Positions 55,648 through 64,000 of a DNA stretch of 64,000 nt are shown here, piece by piece (position 1 is the stretch's first letter; every line of letters starts with the position of its first letter). The position numbers and the translations under genes were made by a program. The DNA lies in NCBI RefSeq assembly GCF_035222375.1, contig NW_026946363.1, positions 1,488,001 through 1,552,000 on the forward strand, read 5' to 3'. The DNA comes from Podospora pseudocomata (Eukaryota > Ascomycota > Sordariomycetes > Sordariales > Podosporaceae). The notes beneath the pieces are model-generated. The model was not told the DNA's origin and searched no databases. It was given only the letters and a program-made list of their open reading frames with translations.

Positions 55648-57825
55648 TCAACACAAATACCTATAAACCCTCTTCCACCTCGGCATCCCTCTCAACTCCC
55701 TCTCCCTCTCCCACTCCAACTCCTGCTTCGTCAACAACGAAAAAACAGGCAAACACCTTGCCCTCGCACCACCACTACCACCAGCAGAATGACTGTTCCA
55801 GTACACCACCCCTGTCCTCCTCCTCCCCGTATCAAGATCGATATCCTCCAGCCTCACCACCTTGGTCCTAAACCAGATCTTGTATCCCGCCCAGAAGAGG
55901 ATAATGATCGGCACGCAACTGCACTGCAAAAAAAAGTTGTGCACCACGTCGCCCTGGTTGTTGATCGTCACCCCGCTGCCGTTTCCCGTCGGGACAGTCG
56001 GGACGACGCGGCGGGCTCCTTCGGGTGCGGTGGAAAACTCGTCGACTGCGTCTGGGTCGGGGAGAGTAGGGGGGATGGGCCAGGCGGCCGTCCAGAACTG
56101 GGCGATGAGCACCAATATGTTGAGGAACAGTCCGATCCAGGAGCCGGTTACACCTGCCTGGGAGAGGTAGGAGAGTTCGTCGAGTGAGCGCCCCTGGACT
56201 GCCCAGGCTTTCCGGAAGCGGATGTGCGCCAGGCAGATGGAGGCCCATGTGAAGATTGAGGAGAGTCCGGTGACGGCCAGGAGCCAATTGAGCACCGCGG
56301 AGGGTTGGTCCAGGTCGGCTAGGTACCCCAATAGGCCAAAGGCGCTGACGATGAGGATTGATATAAGGGGACGCCCGCGGCGGTCGACGTACCCGAATAT
56401 TTTGGGAGCTTGTCCCTGATCTGCGAGAGCGGCCAACGTCCGGGAGGAGCCGAACACGGCCGAGTTGCCCACGGATACCACCGCCACGAGGATCACCGCG
56501 TTCATGATACCAGGGAGGATGGCGATGCCAGCTGATTCGATCGCGATGACAAAAGGGGAGGAGGACGCATCGGCAAAAGATTCCGCTCCCAAGAGATCGG
56601 GGTGGTTGTAGGGAACCAAAAGTCCCACAAGCGCGAGAGAGATGAGATAAAACAGTGTGATCCGCCAAAAGACCTGCTTGATAGCCGTGGGGAGCGATTT
56701 CCTCGGGTTGACCGCTTCTGCAGCCGCCAAACCAACCAACTCGATCCCCGTAAAGGCAAACGCCGCCGTGACGAAGATGGTGCAGAACCCCTTGAACCCA
56801 TTGTTGAACGCGCCGGGATCTTTCCAATACCTCCCTCCTATGTAGCCCTCGTCGGGGAACCCGCCAATGTTAATGACACATCCCAAGAGGATAAAGCCTA
56901 TAACGGCGATGACTTTCAGGATGGAGAAACAGAACTCTGCTTCGCCGTACCCTCTGACGCCGACGAGGTTTATCACCATGATGGTGACGAGGAAGACTGT
57001 AACAAAGACGGATCGGTGGATGTCCTCTCTCCAGTAGTTGACCGTCATGCTTCCCGCAATGATCTCAAGCGGCAGACAAACCAGCCACTGGAGGGCGTAA
57101 TTCCACCCCATCGAGAATCCCAGGGCCGGATCGAGGAAGCGGGTCGAGTAAGCCGAGAAACTGCCAGCGACGGGGAAGGCGACGGCGAGCTCGCCGAGCG
57201 CTTGCATGGTGCAGTAGAGCATGCCGCCGATGAAGGCATATGCCAACAGCATCGAGGCCGGGCCGCCAGCAGTGAGCGTCGAGCCCGACACGACAAAGAG
57301 GCCGGTTCCTGTTGCCCATCACACATCAGCCCCTATTCTATTTTTAGACAACAATAAAAGAGAAACCATACCAACCGTCCCCCCCAAAGCAATCATCTGC
57401 AAATGCCTCCCCTTCAGCTCCCTCGAAAGCTGCGTATTCGCCGTGTTGACGTTAGCAGCGTGCAAATCAAAGTAATGCCCTCCGATATGCCTCTCCTTTT
57501 CCTCTCTACTACTACCACCACCACCACTATTACCACCTCCTCGCGAGCTACCCCCTGCTATCGTCGACGACCGTTTCCTGTTTCCCACGCCGTGAACCAC
57601 CGTTGCGGGTGTGATCCTCCTTCCGGGATCCCTCCGAAAGGAGTTAACCCAGCTCTGTACATAGTGCGAAGGTGTGTGCGGGTGGGCGGTGGTGCTGTTG
57701 CTGTCGTCGTCGTCGTCTTCGGGGTAGCTAGAGAGGAAGTCACGGCGGAGGAGGCTGCTGCGTTGGCCACCGCTTGTGTTGAGCGTTGTGGCGGTGGAGG
57801 GGTGTGGAGTGTTTGGTTTAGGCAT
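55648..57825 (-). CDS. Amino-acid permease (fungal YAT/APC family)
   Basis: Exons 57825-57372 and 57308-55648 join across a 63-bp GTATGG intron to give 704 residues. The join rebuilds the first-helix signature LGGTVGTGLFVVSGS of APC-superfamily amino-acid permeases. Twelve transmembrane segments follow; family landmarks include AFTGIELVGLAAAEAVNPRK and ALVGLLVPYNHPDLL. These plasma-membrane proton symporters import amino acids; specificity cannot be read. The N-terminal cytosolic tail is about 150 residues, Ser/Gly-rich with an acidic run (DDDDDSNS), longer than in most relatives and ending in the usual LKGRHLQMIALGG. The C-terminal tail is short and basic. The coding strand is C-rich at the 5' end and G-rich at the 3' end. 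Confidence 0.9.
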
Positions 57826-58873
57826 TTCTTGGGTATATAAGGATATTAAAAGCCAACAAAAGAGAATTATGGTTGATTATGGAGAGACATGCTACGTCGA
57901 AAGGGGTGCCCGAGATAGAGTTGCGATGATGGCGTATGGGTCGCACATCGAGGTCCAAGAGGGAGGGGTGGGTGTACGATGGGAGCTTCTGACAATGTCT
58001 ATTGGTGTTTGATGTTCAGGAAGAATATGAACAGCAGATGATCAACTCGATAGGTAGTGTGACGATGCCGTGAGCTGTCAAAGCTTTGTGGCTATCTGCC
58101 GCGGAAGAATATTCCTCGTGATAAACCCTCGTCTCGCTCCCAGGGAGAAATCTCGGGAATCCATATACAATCTCGGGAATCCATTTCTACTTGAAAGAGT
58201 GAGAAGCCTTGAGGCGTTCCCCGTCTGTCAAGTTTCGCAGCATGCACACGCATTGAACCCTTTACCGTAATTGGCAACAAGGAGAAGCCCTGGCAGCAAC
58301 AAGAATCCCTTGTGGGGTGCGAAAAAAGTCCATGTATGTTTCGGAGAGAGAAGAAAACCCCCGGATTCGCTGAGGAGGCATAACAACAGGCCGGTAGTTC
58401 AACCCTCAAAAGAACATGTGTGGATGATTTTCAGCAGGGATCCTACTAGCTACCCGCTGCAGCCGCTTTGGCGCCCGCTGTGGATTCTCTGGAGAATTCT
58501 CCACCGATTCCCATCTCCATCGATTTCCATCTCCATCGGAGTTCAAGTGGGTTCTTCGCCATCCATCTCCTTAATGCCCTATCGCCCGTGCTGCCTCGTG
58601 CTTGTCCGTGCCACCCCGTGGAGCTTCCCCTAGCCACCTCATGACATAGCTTCCGCCGCATGAGATCTTCAACCATTGATCTCTATCTGTGCCATCGAGA
58701 GGAATAAAAAACCTGGGAGAAACACGCCGCTTCAACTTCATACAACATAACGTATCACCGTATCTGTACAGTGGTAAGTGGATATATATAGGACCATCAC
58801 CTCCGCTATCCTGCCACGCCTATCATGATCCAAAGACAAAGAGAAACAGGTCGCCATCGGCATCATTCACAGA
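57826..58873. other. Intergenic region with a short direct repeat
   Basis: About 1 kb upstream of the permease and downstream of the mannosidase. A 14-bp direct repeat (TCTCGGGAATCCAT) occurs at 58151 and 58171. Otherwise no gene, RNA or mobile element recognised. Confidence 0.4.
58151..58184. repeat. Short direct repeat, 14 bp twice
   Basis: TCTCGGGAATCCAT is present at 58151-58164 and again at 58171-58184, with 6 bases between. Meaning unknown; it could be a paired binding site or a slippage product. Confidence 0.6.
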
Positions 58874-61126
58874 CTATTCCGCAATCTTCCCTGCCGCATC
58901 CCGAGGCTTCCTCTTCCACCCCGTGGAAAACAACGGCCCCATATCGAATCTAGGGAAAGGATGCGCCTCCGTATTGAAAACAATCTTGTCGAGCGGTAGT
59001 AGGTCATTCGGCGAGAACAGCAAGTAAAAGTACTTGAGCGTCTCCGCCAGCCAGAAACTTTCCATATTGTCCCTCGTCCGAGGAGGGATGATGTTGGCAT
59101 TGGACAAGCTGGTGAACCCGCCGCCATCCTCGACCGCTGTGTAGTTCATGAAGCTCTTGAACATCTCCCAGCCCCAATCACGATACTTTTCCTCGCCGGT
59201 GATTCGCCACATGTAGAACAGACTCTCGACCGTCTCTGGGCGCTGCAGGTTATGACTGTCTTGCGGCTTCACGTCAAAATCCTTGCGCCACTCGGCCTCC
59301 GGATCGGGGTCGAATTCGGCGGGCGCCTGGTGGGGAGCCGATGCCGGAAGTGGTTCCTTGGGCAGGTTGAAGTAAGTAATCTCAGCGGCAAGGCCGGTCG
59401 CCATGTACTTGTACATGCCCCAGCACGTGTGCATAAGTTCCCGTGCGAGCTGCATATCGGCCTCATTCTTGTCGGTCCATGTGGGCAAGCCCCTGGCCTC
59501 CTTTTCGGTCAGCCCACCCGTGGCCGCCAGAGCAATTGTTCCGGGCATAAAGCAGACGAGGTGGTCCATCTTGGGTGAAAGTTCATTGCTCAACCCGCTT
59601 GGGCGCTCGCCAATGATGGTAAACTGCGACGGCTCCGTGTAAGTGATCAGGTGTTTCCGGACGCCCTGCAGCGCCTCATCCCACATCTCCTGATAAATTG
59701 GCTCCTTCTTGTTGGTCTGCAAATACTGCTTGATGAGGTATTCGTAGTACGAGTCACCACGACTGCCCAATCTGATGTTCTCGCCATGAAATTTGCCCGT
59801 TGTAGCAAAGATGAAAATGGGCACCAATCCATCCTGAGCGCCATTGTCGTCCACCAGCTGGATGACCTTCTCCGCCTTGTCCCAGAAATCCTTCTCGCCC
59901 GTTAGTTTCGCGAGATACTTGAACTCGAGCTGCAGAGTCGTTGTCTCGGCCGTGGATGAAGCACCCGAGTCAGCATGTGAAATAATGCCCTTAAACTCTT
60001 TCAAGTTGACACTGGCGTATGGAATCCCAGAAGGCGAGTCAAACGCAGCCATCAGTCTGTCAGCCAAGTCCTTCGCCTTCTCCAAGTACAAATCCTCCCC
60101 AGGCTTCCCAGGGTCGTCATCTGAAATGGGCGCCAACTGTGGAAACGTGGTCGAGAGGTAATGCGCCGAAAGTAACCCTCCCAACATGCGAATCGTCGTC
60201 TCAAACGTGTTCACATACTCATCCTGCTCCCACGTCAAATCCTTCGCCAACCACTCCCTTGCATGCGATAACCGGCTGGTCAAGTTCATCAACATGAGCG
60301 TATCCAACGAATCAATGATAATCCACCCCAACCCCTTCGGCACCATCTGCTTCCCCGTCTTGGACTCCGGATGAAACTCGTCCATCCCCCAAGCATACCT
60401 CTCATACGCATCCCAACTCAACTCCATAGCCTCCACCACCCTCTCCCTCCTCTTCAACCAATTCGCCCTACTCCTCCCCGTATCCTGTCCCCACCACCCC
60501 CATCCGCTTACAACCGCACCCTCCTGCTCCCCAGAAAACACACCCGACCACCAAACTAACCCAGCCACAACAAGCAACAACAACCCCAACGTCCTCTTCC
60601 TCCTAGGTCTAAATCCCCCTCCTCCCCCACCATACCCGCCCCGTCCTGGGGGGTACATATACGGCTTATCTTTATACATCGGCAACGCAGCACGATTGCC
60701 CCCCGAAATGATATCTTGCACCCCGCTCAAAATATTCCCCGGCTTGCTATTCTTGTTTGTAGCCGCGGCCCATAAGCGGTCTTCGTACTGGCGTTGTGGG
60801 TTGCTAAAGGAAGGGACATTTTTCGGTATCGAGAAGGAAGACATATCCTCTTTTTCTTGATCTCCAACGCCCGGTTCGGAGGAGAATCGTATCTCGGATG
60901 TGTTCGTGGGTGTGTTCGTTGTCGGCAAAAGGGAGGTACTAGCTTCCAGCACCTCGCTCGCCTTGTCGCGAAGGCGCTCGGTCTCGGCGGCGGCGGTTCG
61001 GATTACGTTTTGGAGGGTGGTGGTGATGTTACTGGTGTCGTGGGTGGTGGTGTTTCTCTTTGGTCTCCAGTTGGCAGTGGGATCCCGATTCAGACCGCGG
61101 ATGTTGAATGGGTCTCGAACGTTCAT
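58874..61126 (-). CDS. mns1: GH47 mannosyl-oligosaccharide alpha-1,2-mannosidase (Mns1-like)
   Basis: Intronless minus-strand gene of 750 residues from ATG 61126 (MNVRDPFNIRGLNRD). It is a type II membrane protein: a cytosolic tail, one transmembrane helix at about 179-197 (TLGLLLLVVAGLVWWSGVF), then the GH47 (alpha/alpha)7 barrel. Barrel landmarks are LSWDAYERYAWGMDEFHPES, GLGWIIIDSLDTLMLM, VNTFETTIRMLGGLLSAHY, LKYFYLLFSPNDLLPLDKIV and FNTEAHPFPRF, the last holding the Ca2+-binding TEAHP. It trims mannose from N-glycans in the ER or early Golgi. The cytosolic tail of about 178 residues is unusual: typical Mns1 tails are much shorter. It is Gly/Pro-rich just before the membrane helix. Alternative names are a Golgi class I mannosidase or an EDEM-like protein, but the intact catalytic pattern favours an active mannosidase. 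Confidence 0.9.
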   Translation of the reverse strand: MNVRDPFNIRGLNRDPTANWRPKRNTTTHDTSNITTTLQNVIRTAAAETERLRDKASEVLEASTSLLPTTNTPTNTSEIRFSSEPGVGDQEKEDMSSFSIPKNVPSFSNPQRQYEDRLWAAATNKNSKPGNILSGVQDIISGGNRAALPMYKDKPYMYPPGRGGYGGGGGGFRPRRKRTLGLLLLVVAGLVWWSGVFSGEQEGAVVSGWGWWGQDTGRSRANWLKRRERVVEAMELSWDAYERYAWGMDEFHPESKTGKQMVPKGLGWIIIDSLDTLMLMNLTSRLSHAREWLAKDLTWEQDEYVNTFETTIRMLGGLLSAHYLSTTFPQLAPISDDDPGKPGEDLYLEKAKDLADRLMAAFDSPSGIPYASVNLKEFKGIISHADSGASSTAETTTLQLEFKYLAKLTGEKDFWDKAEKVIQLVDDNGAQDGLVPIFIFATTGKFHGENIRLGSRGDSYYEYLIKQYLQTNKKEPIYQEMWDEALQGVRKHLITYTEPSQFTIIGERPSGLSNELSPKMDHLVCFMPGTIALAATGGLTEKEARGLPTWTDKNEADMQLARELMHTCWGMYKYMATGLAAEITYFNLPKEPLPASAPHQAPAEFDPDPEAEWRKDFDVKPQDSHNLQRPETVESLFYMWRITGEEKYRDWGWEMFKSFMNYTAVEDGGGFTSLSNANIIPPRTRDNMESFWLAETLKYFYLLFSPNDLLPLDKIVFNTEAHPFPRFDMGPLFSTGWKRKPRDAAGKIAE

Positions 61127-62127
61127 AGGCAAATGATCAATTCGTTGTGTAAGTAATAAGCGCGGTGGTGGTGGTGGTGGTGGCGGTTGCTATAAATGGG
61201 TGCCGTTGGTTTGAGATGTGGTGGTGTGTGAGCTCAGACTTCTTTTAGGAATAAAGTAGGTAGGAAAGAAAGAGACAAAACTGCATGTACACAGGGAGAG
61301 AGCAATATGTACAAGAGCAAGACAAGAATCCACACCAGAAAGACACACGCACACCCTTCGTCCCGTCCGTTCTTTTTTGGCCAGCAATGTGGCTCTTTCC
61401 CCCGGTGGCAGGTCAGACGGTGGACAGGAATGCTGCTGACCGGAAGACAGGAACACTTGGAGCTTTCCTGGGATTATATGCAGTCAAAAAGATGCCAGCA
61501 AAGTCAATTGGCTGGAGCTGACAACGGCGGGCATATCTTGGTTGCATGCGACTGTTGTGTGGGGTTCTAACAACAGATCGTGGCCGGTTGATCAGTGCGC
61601 CGAGTCTTGGCGTCTGAAAAGGACAGCTATGTTTGATGCCGGCAGCCGATATCGTCACCTTCGGTGGATGATTAAGGTTTGTGATATTGGTGGTTGCTTG
61701 CTGTTCAAGCTCTTCTTTTTATATGTTTTAATGTTCTCTAAATTCATGAACGGTAGCTTTGATGAGCTCTCGTCTCCAGGGGATCATCACTAAATGCCAA
61801 GAAATTGTTTGTCAGACCCATCCTTCACCAAATGGCAAACGGCAAACGGCAAATGGACTTGGCGAGGACGGTAGCAAAGTGTTTAAACCCAAGCATTGGG
61901 ATTTCTTGGGTACGCGTAATAATCCATGAAGCACTTGAGCGTTGAGGTGAGGTGAGGCTCGAGGGAAGGTGTAAGTGAAAGAAGGCTTATCTAATCGTCA
62001 TGCTCTTGCCCAGTTATCGAGGCTACCGTTTGACCCAATTAGGTTTAAGTAGTTGGGCATGGTTTGCTCTTTCCACTCGCATCAACTCGATAAACGGAGC
62101 CTTTGAAGAAACCCAAACAGAGTCACC
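61127..62127. other. Divergent intergenic region (mannosidase / Atg10)
   Basis: About 1 kb. A small run of near-repeated CAAA(C/T)GGC units lies near 61828-61856. No gene recognised. Confidence 0.4.
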
Positions 62128-62999
62128 ATGAGAAAATCATCCGAGTTCCAGAACTACCCCTTCCTGACAGGCGAAGAGTTCGCCGAAGCGTGCCACCACT
62201 TGGATAGGAGATACTGCCAAGCTACCTTGGGTCCCGTACGAAGAAAATGGAAACTCAGAATATGTAACGCACTCAACACAGCCTTCGGCCTAGGACCAGA
62301 ATACAACACATATGTCCAAATAGTTCGACCACTGGAAGGAGAGCTAGACGATGGGGACCTATCAAACATATTTGACAGTCTTTCATTTCAAAGCAGCAAC
62401 CCTACCGCAACCGACGACATGGTGGACAGCAAGATGGTGGAGGCCGAGGATGCTGATGAGGTACGTTCCACAGCTTTGGAACCGTGCTTTGTACTCACAC
62501 TCTCCCAGGCTGTGTTCCACAAGAAGCCAAAGTCAACGGCAAGTGCTGGGCAGGTCGTGTATGAAATACATCTCCACCCAACATATCAAGCGCCCTGTTT
62601 GTGGTTCAGTCTACACAACCTCCCCGTTGATGAGCAAGCTTTCAACATCGATACTGTCTTTCGACGTCTCGTACCAGACCAGTACAAAGATGGACTCCGC
62701 AGTGCTGGGGAAATTGGTGGCATCTCGGCCGACGTATGTCTTTTTTCATTATGCTGCCAAGAATATGGTTAACTAGGCGATTCTGCGTCTGATCGAAAGG
62801 TCCTAGACTAACACAAACCATTCTGCAGCATCACCCAGTTACAGGGCTCCCCAGTTTCTTTATACATCCTTGTCTTCTTGGTGAAGCAATGTCAACATTT
62901 GACTGCTCCAAGGAGGACTATCTCATGGTATGGTTGGGCCTCGTGGGGGGTTGTGTCGGCCTTTGGGTTCCGTCAGAGATGGCAATCGAATCGCAGTAG
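62128..62999 (+). CDS. atg10: Autophagy E2-like conjugating enzyme Atg10
   Basis: Exons 62128-62733 and 62829-62999, with a further probable intron at 62461-62508, give 242 residues if that intron is removed or 258 if it is kept. Atg10 is the E2-like enzyme that transfers Atg12 to Atg5. Supporting features are the N-terminal YPFLTGEEFAEACHHL helix, the YEIHLHPTYQAPCLWFSLHN core strand and HHPVTGLPSFFIHPCLL, whose HPC holds the catalytic Cys. The final exon brings in this motif and ends GLWVPSEMAIESQ. The 48-bp candidate intron begins GTACGT, ends CCCAG, and has no stop and a length divisible by three, so either form is translatable. It is divergent from the mannosidase and convergent with the RRM gene; the stops are 61 bp apart. 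Confidence 0.85.
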
Positions 63000-63060
63000 G
63001 CTGAGCCCAAGGAGCTGTGCCCCAACATATCCTCGCTGTATTATGCCAACCTGGCGGGTA

Positions 63061-63709
63061 TCATTCATCGTCGCTATCATCCTCCAGTTCCATCTCTGCA
63101 TCCGAGTCGCTCTCTTCTTCTTTCTTCTCCTCTTCCCTTGGCCGTTTTGTCCCGCGCGTTTCAGCAGCGGCGTCAGGCATGGCATGATCAGACGCGGATG
63201 GCTTGGGGGGAAGACCGCGGGAGGTCACATTTGCAGACGCCCCTGGTAGAGGAGCGTTGAAGATGCTCTGCTGGAGGTCGGTAACCTCGACCTGGGCTGC
63301 CGTCGAAGCTGCAGGTGGTTTGAAAGTACCGTCGAGCTTGGCGATGATGTTGGACTTGGACTTTGCATAGGAGATTTTCTGTTTCGAGTTAGTATATACC
63401 CAAAAATGAAAGACAAGAACTACCTACCAGCTCCCGTCCAAAAAACTCGAACCCATTCAACGACCGCATGGCCTGCGTGGCCGTCTGAATATCTTTGTAC
63501 ACGATGTGAGCCTGGCCGCGCATCTTCATTGTCTTGAGCGCCACCACATCTAATACGGCGCCATATGTCGAGAATAGCATGTAGAGTGCTGTCCTAAGGT
63601 CCTCCTTCTGAATCTTGTTGGATGGGAGGTTCGTGACATAGAGGGTTTGGTTTGGCGGCACTGAAGCGACCTTGGCTGGGAGGCCAGGAGGGAGTGCGCG
63701 TGTAGCCAT
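63061..63709 (-). CDS. msl1: U1A/U2B''-type snRNP protein, single RRM
   Basis: Exons 63709-63428 and 63378-63061 join to 199 residues. One RRM covers about residues 18-98, with RNP2 LYVTNL and an RNP1-region strand RGQAHIVYKD, then SLNGFEFFGREL and KISYAKSKSNIIAKLDGTF. This is the U1A/U2B''/SNF family pattern. The tail is acidic, with KRPREEEKKEESDSDAEMEL near the end. With only one RRM it resembles yeast Msl1 (U2B''), which binds U2 snRNA stem-loop IV with Lea1; U1A (Mud1) is the alternative. The 49-bp intron has a GTAGGT donor and a TACTAAC branch site. The start follows the family N-terminus closely. Confidence 0.9.
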
Positions 63710-64000
63710 CGTCGGCTTTCAGTATTTGTAGCTTCTCGTGCTTCGGAAACAACACAAGTATCGGGGTTGTCTGAATTGGCGCAAACAATTCGCGATTTGT
63801 GGACGGAGGCACTGACGGTGTTGTTGATATTCAAGTCGATGGATGCATTAAAGGTGACCTGAAATTTGGAGGCGCCAAACACCAAACACCAGAATCCTAC
63901 GCGCCACCCCTAGGCGTGTGGCTAGCCATTGGTCAGGGCGCCCTCATCCCGCCAGCCCCACCAGTTACGCAACAGCTTCCCCTGACCAAGGTCAACTCCA
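63710..64000. other. Right edge, upstream of the RRM gene
   Basis: About 290 bp of promoter-side sequence for the minus-strand RRM gene. No further gene begins inside the window. Confidence 0.4.

Noticed and set aside
1-64000. tRNA or dispersed 5S rRNA genes
   Set aside because: I scanned for TYC-loop-like GGTTCGANYCC blocks and Neurospora-type 5S starts and found none convincing. A covariance-model scan would be needed to exclude them fully.

Overview
The window is nuclear DNA of a filamentous ascomycete, most likely a Sordariomycete of the order Sordariales (Neurospora, Podospora or Chaetomium relatives). The reasons are short introns (about 48-230 bp, usually GTANGT...CTAAC...YAG), monocistronic genes on both strands, fungal-only families (Zn2Cys6 factor, NACHT-ankyrin STAND remnant, YAT-type permease, small secreted proteins) and protein sequences that read like their Sordariales counterparts. 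I see no rRNA, tRNA, CRISPR array, prophage or intact transposon. Exon joins were made by eye from splice motifs, phase and family conservation; no search was run.

Layout. 1-9 kb: SERCA-type Ca2+ pump (+), proteasome beta-3 (-), TUG/Ubx4-like UBX protein (+), ribosomal protein eL36 (-). 10.9-13.6 kb: small secreted cysteine protein (+) and secreted class-3 lipase (+). 16-17.2 kb: 14-3-3 protein with an 8-nt exon (+). 18.5-20.3 kb: disordered protein of unknown function (-) whose 616-codon frame holds two TAG codons. 22.7-26.9 kb: synaptojanin-like inositol phosphatase (-). 28.3-30.6 kb: Prp39 splicing factor (+). 32-33.1 kb: mitochondrial cytochrome c peroxidase (+). 34-36.8 kb: peroxisomal 4CL-like acyl-CoA ligase (+) converging on the F1-ATPase chaperone Atp11 (-). 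38.1-38.7 kb: small secreted protein (+). 39.2-42.5 kb: decayed NACHT-ankyrin STAND (NLR-like) gene (+). 42.9-44.8 kb: MFS transporter (-). 46.9-50.2 kb: transcription factor carrying both C2H2 and Zn2Cys6 fingers (+). 50.7-51.7 kb: unknown acidic-repeat protein (-). 53.3-55 kb: NTF2-like protein (+). 55.6-57.8 kb: amino-acid permease (-). 58.9-61.1 kb: GH47 alpha-1,2-mannosidase (-). 62.1-63 kb: Atg10 (+). 63.1-63.7 kb: U1A/U2B''-type RRM protein (-).

The genes do not form a metabolic cluster. They are mostly housekeeping genes (ER calcium, proteasome and p97 adaptor, ribosome, spliceosome, mitochondria, autophagy, N-glycan trimming) mixed with lineage-specific secreted, transport and regulatory genes.

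The most interesting signal is the minus-strand frame at 18.5-20.3 kb. It stays open and protein-like through two UAG codons 20 sense codons apart, and both become Trp if edited. That is the layout expected of Sordariomycete genes restored by A-to-I mRNA editing (UAG to UGG) during sexual development. A second pattern repeats across many genes: the coding strand is C-rich toward the 5' end and switches to G-rich toward the 3' end. Four introns are multiples of three without stops, so retained forms would stay translatable; one of these is a GC-AG intron inside the Zn2Cys6 motif.
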